A stretch of DNA of 64,000 nt from Bifidobacterium angulatum DSM 20098 = JCM 7096 (GCF_001025155.1 NZ_AP012322.1:930001-994000), one strand, 5' to 3'. Counted from the stretch's first letter, positions 19,779 through 29,517 are shown. The notes: generated by a model from the sequence alone, not told the origin. Program-made: numbers and translations.

Positions 19779-20729
19779 ATGGTTTCCGTGAACAGTAATA
19801 AGGTTGTTGTGGTCGGCACCGGCCAGGTTGGTTCGACCACGGCGTTCAGCATCATCACGCAAGGATTGTGCAATGAGCTGATACTGATCGATCCGGCTCA
19901 GAGCAAGGCGATGGGCGAGTGCAGGGATCTTGATGATGGCAGCGAATTTCTGAATCGTCATGTCAAGGTGCGTGTAGGCGACTATTCCGATTGCGGTGAC
20001 GCCGATGTCGTTGTCATCACCGCTGGTCGTCGCCCGCCGAAGAACGCCGATCGAATGGGGGAGCTGCAATTCACGTTGGGTATCATCGGAGACATCACCG
20101 ATGGCATCATGTCCAGCGGTTTCGATGGCGTGATCGTGGTGGTGTCCAATCCGGTGGATGTAATCTCATGGTACGTGTGGAAGCGCAGCGGACTGTCACG
20201 CACCCAGGTGCTGGGTACCGGAACGGCGCTTGATACCTCTCGACTGAAGACCATTATCGGCGAGGAGACCGGGCTGGACCCGCGTAACGTCGGCGGTTTC
20301 GTCATGGGGGAGCATGGTAACTCCCAGTTTGTCCCCTGGTCGGCCGTTTCGCTCGGCGGCAAACCGTTCGCCCAATTCCTTGCCGACAACAGGAATCGGT
20401 TCTCTTCCGTTTCCACCGATGATCTGGAATCCAAGACGCGCGATCGCGGCAATGTCATCAAAGATGCCAAAGGCGGAACGAATTTCGGTATCGCTTCCAC
20501 GGTTGCCGGGATCGTTCAGACGATTCTGTGGGACGAGCGGCGTATTGTTCCCGTCTCCACATTGCTCGACGGCGAATACGGCGAGCATGATGTGTTCCTG
20601 GGCGTACCCACCGAGCTACGCGCCAATGGTGCCAACGAGATCGTCGAATTGACATTGACCGATGAAGAGCAAGCCAAGTTGCACCATTCCGCGCAGATCG
20701 TGCGCTCGTATTGCGAGGGGCTGCTGTGA
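19779..20729 (+). CDS. aldh: L-lactate dehydrogenase paralogue, probable aromatic lactate dehydrogenase
   Basis: A 316-residue NAD-dependent LDH/MDH-family enzyme. It has the VVVGTGQVGSTTA Rossmann loop, VVVSNPVDV, and GEHGNSQF with the catalytic histidine. The substrate loop reads AGRRPPKNADRMGEL, so the specificity residue that is Gln in lactate and Arg in malate dehydrogenases is Pro. In infant-type bifidobacteria the type-4 LDH (Aldh) encoded with a HAD gene and an aminotransferase reduces phenylpyruvate, hydroxyphenylpyruvate and indolepyruvate to aromatic lactates. The same trio occurs here, so that function is inferred. The ATG at 19779 follows GGGAAAGGG. Confidence 0.85.
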   Translation: MVSVNSNKVVVVGTGQVGSTTAFSIITQGLCNELILIDPAQSKAMGECRDLDDGSEFLNRHVKVRVGDYSDCGDADVVVITAGRRPPKNADRMGELQFTLGIIGDITDGIMSSGFDGVIVVVSNPVDVISWYVWKRSGLSRTQVLGTGTALDTSRLKTIIGEETGLDPRNVGGFVMGEHGNSQFVPWSAVSLGGKPFAQFLADNRNRFSSVSTDDLESKTRDRGNVIKDAKGGTNFGIASTVAGIVQTILWDERRIVPVSTLLDGEYGEHDVFLGVPTELRANGANEIVELTLTDEEQAKLHHSAQIVRSYCEGLL

Positions 20730-21583
20730 TGCATAACGCAAAGGCCGGTGATGACCGTATGCCGACATCGATGCTGATCGCCGATCTTGATGGCACGCTG
20801 TTGCATGACGCACAGGTATTCGAGGATCGTTTCATCACGCAGCGTTCCATCGATACGATTCGTCGTATGCATGACACAGGGGTGAAGTTCATAGTCGAGA
20901 CCGCCAGACCGGTGAGTACTGGGTATCGGTTCGTCGAGCAGCTTCCTGTAGATGGCGTGGCGTATCTGAATGGCGCGCTGATTGATATCGACCCGGCACT
21001 GTCGGATTACGACATGCTCACGAGTGGGGTGATGCCATCCGACGGACACCTGATGAAAATAGGCTTCTCGTCAGGCCGCGCATGCGAGGTATGCCGATTC
21101 CTGTTGGACGAGATGCCGGGATTGAAGATCGGCATCGTGATGGACGATGTGCGGTATACGAATTTCGATGTCAGCGTGTATTGGAAAACACAGACTTGGC
21201 GGTATACCGATTTCAAGGATGTTCCCGATGGCATCAGCGATAAGATCATCATGTTTCCGGAGCCCGAGCAGTGGGCTCGTCTGCGTACGCTGATCCCCGC
21301 CGATTTCGATGTCCATATTTCCGAAGGATCGTTATGGATGCTGATGAATCCCCAGGCGAACAAGAAGCATGCGCTTGATGTTTTCGCCGACTGCTTCAAC
21401 GTGCCTGTATCGCGGACGGCGTCCTTCGGTGATGATTTGGTCGATATCGACATGCTTCAACGTTCCGGCAGGGGAGTGGCTGTGGCCAATTCCAATCCGG
21501 AGGTTCTGAAGATCGCCGATGAGGTCTGTCCCGCCAATAACGAGGATGGCGTGGCACAGTGGATTGAATCGCGTCTGCTATAG
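20729..21583 (+). CDS. HAD superfamily hydrolase (Cof-like)
   Basis: A 284-residue phosphatase-like protein. DLDGTLL near residue 18 is HAD motif I and SFGDDLVDIDML near 233 is motif IV; a large C2 cap lies between them, as in Cof-type sugar phosphatases. The start overlaps the aldh stop by one base with GAGGGG upstream, so it is cotranscribed and coupled. In known bifidobacterial aromatic lactate loci a HAD gene sits in this position, with no established role. Confidence 0.85.
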   Translation: MHNAKAGDDRMPTSMLIADLDGTLLHDAQVFEDRFITQRSIDTIRRMHDTGVKFIVETARPVSTGYRFVEQLPVDGVAYLNGALIDIDPALSDYDMLTSGVMPSDGHLMKIGFSSGRACEVCRFLLDEMPGLKIGIVMDDVRYTNFDVSVYWKTQTWRYTDFKDVPDGISDKIIMFPEPEQWARLRTLIPADFDVHISEGSLWMLMNPQANKKHALDVFADCFNVPVSRTASFGDDLVDIDMLQRSGRGVAVANSNPEVLKIADEVCPANNEDGVAQWIESRLL

Positions 21584-21603
21584 GAAAGCCGTTCGTCATG
21601 GTA

Positions 21604-21645
21604 CCGACGTAAGTTCAAAATCGAATGAAATTGAACTTGCGTCGG
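21604..21645. promoter_or_regulatory. 15-bp dyad, terminator of the aldh unit or operator of the aminotransferase gene
   Basis: CCGACGTAAGTTCAA (21604-21618) pairs with TTGAACTTGCGTCGG (21631-21645) with one T-G pair and a 12-base loop. It starts 21 bases after the HAD stop. It lacks a T-run. Its inner arms contain the TTGAAC box that recurs downstream, which favours an operator role. Confidence 0.5.
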
Positions 21646-21667
21646 AACTGTTTGCATAAATGTTACA

Positions 21668-21744
21668 TTCAAGATTGAACTTTTCATAGGACTGTCGGCC
21701 GGGCGGTGTTAGACTTTGAACCAGTGTTTCCGTCAAATTGAACT
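21668..21744 (+). promoter_or_regulatory. cluster of TTGAAC boxes before the XRE-aminotransferase gene
   Basis: TTGAAC begins at 21675, 21716 and 21738, plus the copy at 21631 inside the preceding dyad, giving steps of 44, 41 and 22 bp, close to whole helical turns. The copy at 21668-21679 is a palindrome (TTCAAGATTGAA), and the last copy sits just before the ribosome site. This layout suggests cooperative binding by a DNA-binding protein, plausibly the XRE domain encoded immediately downstream. Confidence 0.5.
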
Positions 21745-21755
21745 GGAGGGACGGT

Positions 21756-23288
21756 ATGGCTGAAGATTCGTTTGCTGCCCGGCTCAATGAGATCATGGCG
21801 CTTCGGGGAATGAAGCAAATTGATTTCGTGCATGAGGCCGAACGGTATGATGTTAAGCTCGGCAAGAGCCATATGAGTCAATACGTGAGCGGCAAGACAG
21901 TACCCCGACCAGACATCGCTCATTTTCTTGCCGCAGTGCTGCGGGTGAACGAGCAATGGCTGATGGGAGAGGACGTTCCCATGGAACACGATATCGCCTC
22001 ATTGCCTGAACGGGATGAGCGGACGAACGAATCGCAGGAAACAACAATGCCGCAATCGGAGGAACATAAGCCAATGCGTACTTTTACCAAATCTCACAAA
22101 CTCGATAATGTACTCTATGATGTCCGCGGGCCGGTCGTAGACGAGGCGGATCGTATGGAAGCGGCCGGCACTCATATTCTGAAACTCAATATCGGCAACC
22201 CGGCTCCCTTCGGATTCCGTACCCCCGACGAAGTGGTATACGATATGGCGCAGCAGCTGTCTGATACGGAGGGGTATTCTCCGTCAAAGGGTCTGTTCAC
22301 CGCACGCAAGGCGATTATGCAGTATGCCCAGCTGAAGAATCTGCCTAATGTCAGCATCGATGGCATCTATACCGGCAATGGCGTCAGCGAGCTCATCAAT
22401 CTCAGTATGTCCGCCTTGCTCGATAACGGTGACGAGGTTCTTGTACCGGCGCCGGATTACCCGCTATGGACAGCATGCGTGAACCTGGCCGGAGGCACCG
22501 CCGTGCATTATGTCTGTGATGAGGAATCCGAATGGTATCCGGACATCGACGATATGAAGGCCAAGATCACCGATAAGACCAAGGCCATCGTGATCATCAA
22601 CCCGAACAATCCGACCGGCGCATTGTATCCGAAGGAGGTGCTGGAGCAGATCGTCCAGGTCGCCAGGGAGCATCAGCTCATCATCTTCTCCGATGAGATC
22701 TACGATCGCCTGGTTATGGACGGCCTCACCCATACCTCCATTGCGTCTTTGGCACCGGATCTGTTCTGTGTGACGTTCTCCGGGCTGTCCAAGTCCCATA
22801 TGATTGCTGGATATCGTGTCGGCTGGATGGTGCTCAGCGGTAATAAACGTATAGCGAAGGACTATATCGAGGGGCTGAACATGCTGACCAACATGCGTAT
22901 CTGCTCGAATGTACCGGCACAGTCGATTGTGCAGACTGCCCTGGGCGGGCATCAGAGCGTGAACGACTATATCGTTCCCGGTGGTCGAATCTATGAACAG
23001 CGCAACTACATCTATGAGGCGCTGAATTCCATCCCGGGGGTGTCCGCTAAAAAGCCGAAGGCCGCGTTCTACATCTTCCCGAAAATCGATGTGAAGAAAT
23101 TCAATATCACCAATGACGAGCAGTTCGCCCTTGATCTGCTTAGGGATGAGCATCTTCTGGTGGTGCACGGCGGCGGGTTCAACTGGAAGAATCCCGATCA
23201 TTTCCGCGTGGTCTACCTGCCGCGCATCGAAGTGCTTAAGGATGCCATCGGAAAGCTCACCGACTTCCTGGAGTACTACCACCAGTGA
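21756..23288 (+). CDS. araT: XRE-type helix-turn-helix domain fused to class I/II aminotransferase
   Basis: A 510-residue fusion. Residues about 5-75 form an XRE/Cro-like domain (FAARLNEIMALRGMKQIDFV, then SHMSQYVSGKTVPRPDIAHF). A disordered acidic linker (about 80-110) leads to a PLP-dependent aminotransferase of the alanine/aromatic type, with INPNNPTGALYP, FSDEIYDRL and the lysine motif FSGLSKSHMIAGYRVGW. It would convert aromatic amino acids to 2-oxo acids for the upstream dehydrogenase. The ATG at 21756 follows GGAGGG and the ribosome-proximal TTGAAC box. The fusion resembles MocR regulators in concept but uses an XRE instead of a GntR domain. The aromatic substrate is inferred from the locus. 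Confidence 0.88.
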   Translation: MAEDSFAARLNEIMALRGMKQIDFVHEAERYDVKLGKSHMSQYVSGKTVPRPDIAHFLAAVLRVNEQWLMGEDVPMEHDIASLPERDERTNESQETTMPQSEEHKPMRTFTKSHKLDNVLYDVRGPVVDEADRMEAAGTHILKLNIGNPAPFGFRTPDEVVYDMAQQLSDTEGYSPSKGLFTARKAIMQYAQLKNLPNVSIDGIYTGNGVSELINLSMSALLDNGDEVLVPAPDYPLWTACVNLAGGTAVHYVCDEESEWYPDIDDMKAKITDKTKAIVIINPNNPTGALYPKEVLEQIVQVAREHQLIIFSDEIYDRLVMDGLTHTSIASLAPDLFCVTFSGLSKSHMIAGYRVGWMVLSGNKRIAKDYIEGLNMLTNMRICSNVPAQSIVQTALGGHQSVNDYIVPGGRIYEQRNYIYEALNSIPGVSAKKPKAAFYIFPKIDVKKFNITNDEQFALDLLRDEHLLVVHGGGFNWKNPDHFRVVYLPRIEVLKDAIGKLTDFLEYYHQ

Positions 23289-23338
23289 TATCCATGATTG
23301 TATGAGTCGTCGATACCGGTGATCGGACGGACGACAGA

Positions 23339-23391
23339 AGCGATGGTTCCGTTCCCTACCATGCATCGGTTGGTGGAGTGGAACCACCGCT
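23339..23391 (+). terminator. imperfect hairpin after the aminotransferase gene
   Basis: AGCGATGGTTCCGTTCC (23339-23355) pairs imperfectly with GGAGTGGAACCACCGCT (23375-23391), followed by TTCGTTTG. It likely ends the plus-strand transcript. Confidence 0.45.
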
Positions 23392-23460
23392 TTCGTTTGC
23401 GCTGACGTGGCATGATCGAACGGTCGCGCTGATGACTGCGTTGAGTCAGCTGTCTGCTAC

Positions 23461-23498
23461 GAAGAATCCCCGCCATCTGATGATGACGGGGATTCTTC
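23461..23498. terminator. bidirectional hairpin between convergent genes
   Basis: A perfect 12-bp stem (GAAGAATCCCCG and CGGGGATTCTTC) with a 14-base loop lies between the aminotransferase gene and tal. Confidence 0.65.
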
Positions 23499-23538
23499 TA
23501 GCTATATACCGTTGAACGGTGCTGTATCAGCGAATGAT

Positions 23539-24642
23539 TCAGCCGTTGACGCGGTCGATGCCAGCCTGGACGTCAGCGAGAACGGTGTCCCAGGACTTGA
23601 TGAAGGCGGCAACGCCGTCGGCTTCCAGCTTGTCGGTGACATCCTTGATGTTGATGCCGAGCTCAGCCAGCTTGTCCATGATGGCGTGGGACTCTTCGTA
23701 GGTGCCCTGGATGGAGGCAGCGCCGTTGCCGTGATCGGCAAGAGCGTTCAGGGTCTTCTCCGGCATGGTGTTGACGACGAACGGGGCAACCAGCTCGTCG
23801 ACGTACTTGCAATCGGAGTAGGCGGCGTTCTTGGTGCCGGTGGAGGCCCACAGCGGACGCTGCTTCTTGGCACCCTTGGCTTCGAGCTCAGCCCAGCGCG
23901 GATCGTTGGCGAACTTGTTCTCGAACAGTTCGTAAGCGAGACGAGCGTTGGCGACGGCAGCCTTGCCTTCGAGGGCCTTGGCCTCGTCGGAGCCGTTGGC
24001 TTCCAGCAGCTTGTCGACGGCGGTGTCCACGCGGGAGACGAAGAAGGAAGCGACGGAGCCGATGTGCTTCAGATCGTGGCCGTTGGCGGCAGCCTGGGCG
24101 ATGCCCTCGATGTAGGCGTCGATGACCTGCTCATAGCGCTCCAGGGAGAAGATCAGGGTGACGTTCACGGAGATGCCCTTGGCCAGGGTGGCGGTGATGG
24201 CCGGCAGGCCTTCGAGGGTTGCCGGGATCTTGATCATGGCGTTCGGACGATCGACCTTAGCCCACAGTTCCTCAGCCTGCTTCTCGGTGGCTTCGGTCTC
24301 GTGAGCCAGGCGCGGGTCGACCTCGATGGAGACGCGACCGTCAACGAAGTCGGTCTTCTCGGCGATCTCGCGGAAGATGTCGGTGGCGTTGCGCACGTCG
24401 GTGGTGGTGAGTTCGCGTACGGCGGTCTCAACGTCAACCTTGCCCAGTTCCTTCAGCTGCGGGTCGTACGGGCCGACCTCGTGCAGAGCCTTCTGGAAGA
24501 TGGACGGGTTGGTGGTGACGCCGACGACGTTCTTGTTGGCGATCAGGTCCTGCAGGGAGCCGGACTCGATGCGGGAGCGGGACAGGTCGTCCAGCCAGAT
24601 GGAAACGCCGGAATCGGACGTGCGCTGAGTTGCTTCAGTCAT
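23539..24642 (-). CDS. tal: transaldolase
   Basis: A 367-residue enzyme that transfers a dihydroxyacetone unit between sugar phosphates in the bifid shunt. GVTTNPSIF near residue 41 and MIKIPAT near 135 (Schiff-base lysine) identify the family, together with VNVTLIFSLERY and SVASFFVSRVD. Strong C/G-ending codon bias indicates high expression. AAGGAGAAAAAACA precedes the ATG. It lies downstream of tkt on the same strand, so the two non-oxidative pentose phosphate enzymes are coexpressed. Confidence 0.97.
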   Translation of the reverse strand: MTEATQRTSDSGVSIWLDDLSRSRIESGSLQDLIANKNVVGVTTNPSIFQKALHEVGPYDPQLKELGKVDVETAVRELTTTDVRNATDIFREIAEKTDFVDGRVSIEVDPRLAHETEATEKQAEELWAKVDRPNAMIKIPATLEGLPAITATLAKGISVNVTLIFSLERYEQVIDAYIEGIAQAAANGHDLKHIGSVASFFVSRVDTAVDKLLEANGSDEAKALEGKAAVANARLAYELFENKFANDPRWAELEAKGAKKQRPLWASTGTKNAAYSDCKYVDELVAPFVVNTMPEKTLNALADHGNGAASIQGTYEESHAIMDKLAELGINIKDVTDKLEADGVAAFIKSWDTVLADVQAGIDRVNG

Positions 24643-24692
24643 TTGTTTTTTCTCCTTATATTCCGTTATGGAACAAATCTGTTATATCAGGG

Positions 24693-24724
24693 GGAGGGAC
24701 GCCGATATGCTGCGACGTCCCTCC
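24693..24724 (-). terminator. hairpin between tkt and tal
   Basis: GGAGGGACG and CGTCCCTCC form a 9-bp stem with a 14-base loop just after the tkt stop. No T-run follows in the minus direction, so partial termination or mRNA processing is more likely than a full stop. Confidence 0.45.
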
Positions 24725-24730
24725 GTGGAA

Positions 24731-26839
24731 TCACTTTGCGGCTTCGACTTCGGCGATGGAGGCCTTGGCGGCTTCCACCACATGCTCAGCGGTGATGCCC
24801 AGATCGATCATGTTCTGAGCGCCATCGCCCTGCAGGCCGAACTGCTCGATGGACACCGGCTTGCCGTAGGAGCCGAGGTACTTGTACCACGGCATGGCAA
24901 CGCCGGCCTCGACGGACACGCGAGCCTTGACGGCGGACGGCAGCACTGCCTCCTTGTATTCGGCGTCCTGCTCCTCGAACCATTCGACGCACGGCACGGA
25001 CACGACGCGAGCCTTGATGCCCTCGCCGGCCAGAGTCTTGGCAGCGGCCACGGCCCACTGGACTTCGGAACCGGTGGCCATGATGATGACGTCCGGGGTG
25101 CCCTCGGTGTCGATGAGCACGTACGCGCCCTTCTTCACGCCGTCCTTGGCCTTCTCGGCGGTCTCGGCGAGCACCGGGACGCCCTGACGGGTCAGAACCA
25201 TAGCGGTCGGCAGGGTGTTCTTCTTCTCGAAGAAGTAGCGGTAGGCTTCGGCGGTCTCGTATGCGTCGGCCGGACGAGCGACCTCGAGCTGCGGGACGGC
25301 GCGGAAGGAAGCCAGGTGTTCGACAGGCTGATGGGTCGGGCCGTCTTCGCCGACTGCGACGGAGTCGTGGGACCACACATACAGGTTCGGAATCTGCATG
25401 AGGGCGGCCAGACGTACGGCGGAACGCTCATAGTCGGAGAACATGAAGAAGGTGCCGCCGTACGGACGGGTGTGGGAACCCAGCAGGATGCCGTTGGTGA
25501 TGGTACCCATGGTGAACTCGCGCACGCCGAAATGCAGCTGACGGCCGTACGGGCTGCAGACCGGCCACTGCTTGGTGGCGCACTTCGCCGGGGCGAAGGT
25601 CTCAGCGCCCTTAAGATCGGTCTTGTTGGAACCACCGAGGTCGGCGGAGCCGCCCCAGAGTTCCGGCATGACGGCGGCGATGGCGTTCAGCACGGAGCCG
25701 GAGGCGCCACGGGTAGCAATGTTCTTGCCGACTTCGAAGGTGTCCTCGAGATCGTCGAGAGCCTTGTCGAAGCCTTCCGGCAGCTCACCGGCCTTGATGC
25801 GGTCGTACAGAGCGGCCTTGTCCGGGTTGGCCTTACGCCATGCGTTGTACTTCTCATCCCATTCCTTGTGGGCTTCCAGGCCACGCTCGGCAACCTTGCG
25901 TGCGTGAGCCAGGGCTTCTTCGTCCACATGGAAGGACTCTTCCGGATCGTAGCCGAGGAGTTTCTTGAGGCCGGCGACGGCTTCGGCGCCCAGCTTGGAA
26001 CCGTGGGAGGAGGGATCGTTGGTCTTGCCCGGAGTCGGCCATGCAATCAGGGTATCGACCTTGATGAGCTTCGGCTGGTTCGGGGCGGCCTTCTGAGCCT
26101 TGGCGATGGTGTCGGCCAGGCCCTCGACGTCCTCCTTGTAGGAGCCGTCGGGCTGGATGAAGCTGAACTCGTCGGTGTACCAGCCGTAGGCCTGGAAACG
26201 CTTGAGCACGTCTTCGGCCAGCACCAGGTTGGTATCGCCTTCGATCTGGATGCGGTTGGCATCGAAGATCACGGTCAGGTTGCCGAGCTCCTGGTTGGCG
26301 GCAAGGGATGCAGCTTCGCCGGAGATACCCTCTTCGATATCGCCTTCGCCGCAGATGACCCAGATCTTGTGATCGAACGGGGATTCGCCTGCCGGGGCCT
26401 CCGGGTCGAGCAGACCGCGCTGGTAGCGCTGGCCGTAGGCGAAGCCGATGGCGGAAGCGAAGCCCTGGCCCAGCGGGCCGGTGGTCATTTCGATGCCGGG
26501 GGTCAGACCGTATTCAGGATGGCCCGGAGTACGGGTGGCAGCGCCGCCACGGAAGTTCTTCAGGTCGTCCAGGGTCAGGCCATAGCCGGAGAAGTAGAGC
26601 TGAACGTACTGGGTGAGGGAGGCATGACCGCCGGAAAGAATGAAACGGTCGCGGCCTTCCCAGTTGGGATCGTTCGGATCATGCTTGATGAAGTGCTGAT
26701 ACAGCGTGTAGGCAATCGGCGCCAGAGAAACGGGGGAGCCGGGGTGGCCGTGTCCCGCACGTTCAACCGCGTCAGCAGAGAGGACCTTGGCCATCTTGAT
26801 GGCACGCTCGTCGAGCTCGGTCTCCTTGAATTCGGTCAT
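24731..26839 (-). CDS. tkt: transketolase
   Basis: A 702-residue thiamine-diphosphate enzyme that moves two-carbon units between sugar phosphates. [13 protein letters not shown] is at the N-terminus, [13 protein letters not shown] near residue 157 is the thiamine-binding motif, and [12 protein letters not shown] near 490 and the C-terminal domain are as in other transketolases. With transaldolase and phosphoketolase it forms the fructose-6-phosphate shunt of bifidobacteria. Codon bias indicates very high expression. GGAAGGAAAG precedes the ATG. Confidence 0.97.
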   Translation of the reverse strand: MTEFKETELDERAIKMAKVLSADAVERAGHGHPGSPVSLAPIAYTLYQHFIKHDPNDPNWEGRDRFILSGGHASLTQYVQLYFSGYGLTLDDLKNFRGGAATRTPGHPEYGLTPGIEMTTGPLGQGFASAIGFAYGQRYQRGLLDPEAPAGESPFDHKIWVICGEGDIEEGISGEAASLAANQELGNLTVIFDANRIQIEGDTNLVLAEDVLKRFQAYGWYTDEFSFIQPDGSYKEDVEGLADTIAKAQKAAPNQPKLIKVDTLIAWPTPGKTNDPSSHGSKLGAEAVAGLKKLLGYDPEESFHVDEEALAHARKVAERGLEAHKEWDEKYNAWRKANPDKAALYDRIKAGELPEGFDKALDDLEDTFEVGKNIATRGASGSVLNAIAAVMPELWGGSADLGGSNKTDLKGAETFAPAKCATKQWPVCSPYGRQLHFGVREFTMGTITNGILLGSHTRPYGGTFFMFSDYERSAVRLAALMQIPNLYVWSHDSVAVGEDGPTHQPVEHLASFRAVPQLEVARPADAYETAEAYRYFFEKKNTLPTAMVLTRQGVPVLAETAEKAKDGVKKGAYVLIDTEGTPDVIIMATGSEVQWAVAAAKTLAGEGIKARVVSVPCVEWFEEQDAEYKEAVLPSAVKARVSVEAGVAMPWYKYLGSYGKPVSIEQFGLQGDGAQNMIDLGITAEHVVEAAKASIAEVEAAK

Positions 26840-27025
26840 GGATTACTTTCCTTCCAATTGGTCGGGCCGCGTATCCGGCTTGTGCCGGGCGCATGACGCC
26901 CTCACATTGCGGTTCCTATGCTAGCGTCGCGATGCGACGTTACGTGCAATATCGTGCATTATTTGGCGTGTTTTGGTAATTCATGTTCTGTTAGCGTTCT
27001 CGTTTGTGGCGTACTTCGCTGCGAA

Positions 27026-27057
27026 CGAACTTTTCCGTATGGCAGTGAAAAAGTTCG
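27026..27057. promoter_or_regulatory. inverted repeat CGAACTTTT-N14-AAAAGTTCG before hrcA
   Basis: Nine-base arms at 27026-27034 and 27049-27057 lie about 40 bases before the hrcA start, next to a -10-like TACAAT at 27060-27065. It does not match CIRCE, HAIR or the SOS box as I know them. It may bind a stress regulator. The rest of the 257-bp tkt-hrcA divergent gap shows nothing definite. Confidence 0.4.
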
Positions 27058-27096
27058 CTTACAATGAACGATGGTTTATGTACTGAGGAGGTATGC

Positions 27097-28266
27097 ATGC
27101 AGCAATCACGCAGACTGTTGGTGCTGCGTGCCGTCGTCGAGGATTACATTCGTTCGCAGGAACCCGTCGGCTCGAATGCGATTGCCCGCAAGCATGATCT
27201 TGGCGTGAGCTCGGCTACGGTGCGTAACGACATGGCCGCGCTGGAGGATGAGGGGTATCTTACCCAGCCTCACACTTCGGCCGGTCGTGTGCCCACGGAA
27301 AAAGGGTATCGGTATTTCGTGGATCAGCTGGCCACGGTGGTGCCGCTTTCCGAAGCGCAGCGTCGTGGTATCGGGGAGTTCCTGTCGGGATCGGCAAATC
27401 TGCAGGATACCTTGCAGCGAGCTGCCCGCCTTCTTGCTCAGATTACCGGTCAGGTTGCCGTGATCGCCTCGCCGTCGCTGTCGAAATCGACGTTACGCCA
27501 TGTGGAGCTTGTGCCGGTTTCTATGAATGTATTGCTTGCCGTGGTGGTCACCGATACCGGCAGGGTCGCACAGCATACCTTGCAGGTATCGGTTATGCCG
27601 TCGTCGGACGCCATCGCGCGTTTCACCGAGGCGTTGAACGCGGCATGTTCCGAACTGTCGTTCGCACAGGCCGCGCAGCGGATGCAATCGTTGGAGAACG
27701 ATCAGCGCTTCATCGGATTCAAGGCATTGACGATGCAATTGGAGCATGCGTTCGTTTCGATGGCCGACGATGAGAACGCCAGCGAGTTATATATGTCCGG
27801 GGCCTCGCATCTGGCCCATCAGCATTCGGCTGCTGATATGGCTCCACTGTTCGATGCGCTTGAGGAGCAGGTGGTTCTTATGAAGCTGATGAGCGCATTG
27901 AGCGAGGAGTCGCTTCGGGGCGATGGCGTCAATGTCGCCATCGGGTCGGAAACCCATACGCCGGGATTGCTGAACGCCGCCGTGGTGACCAGTGGGTACG
28001 GTCATGCGGGTCATACGGGAGCGGCCGTTGCCGAAACGCCCGGGGACGAGAACGGTGTGGCGGAGCACTCCGATAAGCGTGATGACGTCGATGGCGAAAC
28101 ATCGCAGTCGACCATGACCGCGGTCCATGACGCCACGGGCGATCCGGTGGCCTTCGTCGGTTCGATCGGCCCGACCCACATGGATTATGCGACCACCATC
28201 TCCGCGGTACATGCCGTTGCGAGGTATCTGACGTCCTTTCTGGCGCATGAGGAACTGGGCAAGTGA
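27097..28266 (+). CDS. hrcA: heat-inducible transcription repressor HrcA
   Basis: A 389-residue repressor. The N-terminal winged helix (SNAIARKHDLGVSSATVRND, then LEDEGYLTQPHTSAGRVPTEKGYRYFVD) binds CIRCE elements that control groE and sometimes dnaK. The ATG at 27097 follows GAGGAGGT. A poorly conserved, acidic insertion at about residues 280-350 makes it longer than the 340-residue norm. It is followed 60 bases later by dnaJ, as in many actinobacteria. Confidence 0.95.
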   Translation: MQQSRRLLVLRAVVEDYIRSQEPVGSNAIARKHDLGVSSATVRNDMAALEDEGYLTQPHTSAGRVPTEKGYRYFVDQLATVVPLSEAQRRGIGEFLSGSANLQDTLQRAARLLAQITGQVAVIASPSLSKSTLRHVELVPVSMNVLLAVVVTDTGRVAQHTLQVSVMPSSDAIARFTEALNAACSELSFAQAAQRMQSLENDQRFIGFKALTMQLEHAFVSMADDENASELYMSGASHLAHQHSAADMAPLFDALEEQVVLMKLMSALSEESLRGDGVNVAIGSETHTPGLLNAAVVTSGYGHAGHTGAAVAETPGDENGVAEHSDKRDDVDGETSQSTMTAVHDATGDPVAFVGSIGPTHMDYATTISAVHAVARYLTSFLAHEELGK

Positions 28267-28325
28267 CCTTGCCTTGTGACAGAATTACCCGCTAGCAACC
28301 GAAAAGAGCAAAGGAACTGAGTAGA

Positions 28326-29468
28326 GTGGCAGACTATTACGAGGTACTGGGCGTTGACCGCAACGCAAGCGAGGATGAGATCAAGAAGGCCTATCGCAAG
28401 ATGAGCCGTAAATACCATCCCGATATCGCCGGCCCGGAATTCGAGGACAAGTTCAAAGAGGTCAACAACGCCTACGAGGTGTTGGGCAATGCCGAGAAGC
28501 GCCGCATGTACGATTCCGGCGTCGACCCGAACAACCCGAATGCCGGTGGGTTCGGCGGCGGCTTCGATATGGGCGATATGGGCGATGTGTTCAGCTCGTT
28601 CTTCGGTGGTTCGTTCGGGGGATCCCAAGGTCCTGTTCCGCGTATGCAGCCGGGCCGTGATGCCCTGGCCAGCATGACCATTGAGCTGAAGACCGCGGTA
28701 TTCGGTGGTACCGAGCAGGTGCGCGTCAACACGTTTATTCTGTGTCCGCAATGTTCCGGCACCGGTTCAGCCGATGGTTCCAAGCCCACTCCATGCCCCG
28801 ACTGCCAGGGGCAGGGTATGCGACAGAAGGTTGTACGCACCATGCTCGGCCAGATGATGACCACGGCGCCGTGCGAACGTTGCGAGGGGCACGGCAATAT
28901 CATCACCAACCCGTGTGCTTCCTGCATGGGGCACGGTCGTGTGCGCACCACACGAAGCATCGGCGTGCATGTGCCGGCTGGCATTCGCGACGACTCCCGT
29001 ATTCGCTTGGCAAGTCAAGGCGAAGTGGGTGAATGCGGTGGTGCCGCAGGCGACCTGTATGTGGACATTCATATCAAGGCCGACAAGCAGTTCACTCGTG
29101 ATGGCGACGATTTGCACTGCTGGGTACGCGTGCCGATGAGCTGGGCGGTGCTTGGCCACGAGATCGACATCGAAACGTTCGATGGCACCAAGAACCTGGA
29201 GGTGCCGGCGGGCTGCCAGCCGGAAGACACCGTAACGCTCAAGGGGCTTGGCGCAGGGCGCATGCGTGACGATGGCGAGCGTGGCGATCTGGTGGTGCAT
29301 GTCGCTGTGGAGATCCCGACCAAGCTTTCCGATGACGAACGCGAATTGATGGAGCGGTTCGCCGATTCCCATGATGCCGATGCAAGCCATGTCGCACAAA
29401 GCTCTCGTCCTGCTGCCGCAAAGGGCAAGAAGGGGTTTTTCTCTAAGCTGAAGGATGCGTTGGGCTGA
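28326..29468 (+). CDS. dnaJ: chaperone DnaJ (DnaJ2 type)
   Basis: A 380-residue type I Hsp40. The J domain spans about 1-66 with YHPDIAG, a Gly/Phe-rich region follows (about 72-105), and four zinc-binding repeats ([32 protein letters not shown]) lie at about 140-205. The C-terminal substrate domain ends in a basic tail. It stimulates DnaK ATPase and hands over unfolded proteins. Pairing with hrcA rather than dnaK-grpE marks it as the actinobacterial DnaJ2. The GTG start lies 11 bases downstream of AAGGAA. Confidence 0.96.
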   Translation: MADYYEVLGVDRNASEDEIKKAYRKMSRKYHPDIAGPEFEDKFKEVNNAYEVLGNAEKRRMYDSGVDPNNPNAGGFGGGFDMGDMGDVFSSFFGGSFGGSQGPVPRMQPGRDALASMTIELKTAVFGGTEQVRVNTFILCPQCSGTGSADGSKPTPCPDCQGQGMRQKVVRTMLGQMMTTAPCERCEGHGNIITNPCASCMGHGRVRTTRSIGVHVPAGIRDDSRIRLASQGEVGECGGAAGDLYVDIHIKADKQFTRDGDDLHCWVRVPMSWAVLGHEIDIETFDGTKNLEVPAGCQPEDTVTLKGLGAGRMRDDGERGDLVVHVAVEIPTKLSDDERELMERFADSHDADASHVAQSSRPAAAKGKKGFFSKLKDALG

Positions 29469-29517
29469 GATCGCCGTATGGGCCTGAATGCCGTGCGTTA
29501 TAAGGTGTGCGGGCATG

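Noticed and set aside
24668..26896. 742-codon open frame on the plus strand
   Set aside because: Antisense to transketolase; it exists because of strong third-position bias in tkt. No motif or ribosome site.
27026..27057. SOS or CIRCE box before hrcA
   Set aside because: The arms share GAAC/GTTC with the SOS box, but the 14-base spacing is wrong; it does not contain the CIRCE core either.
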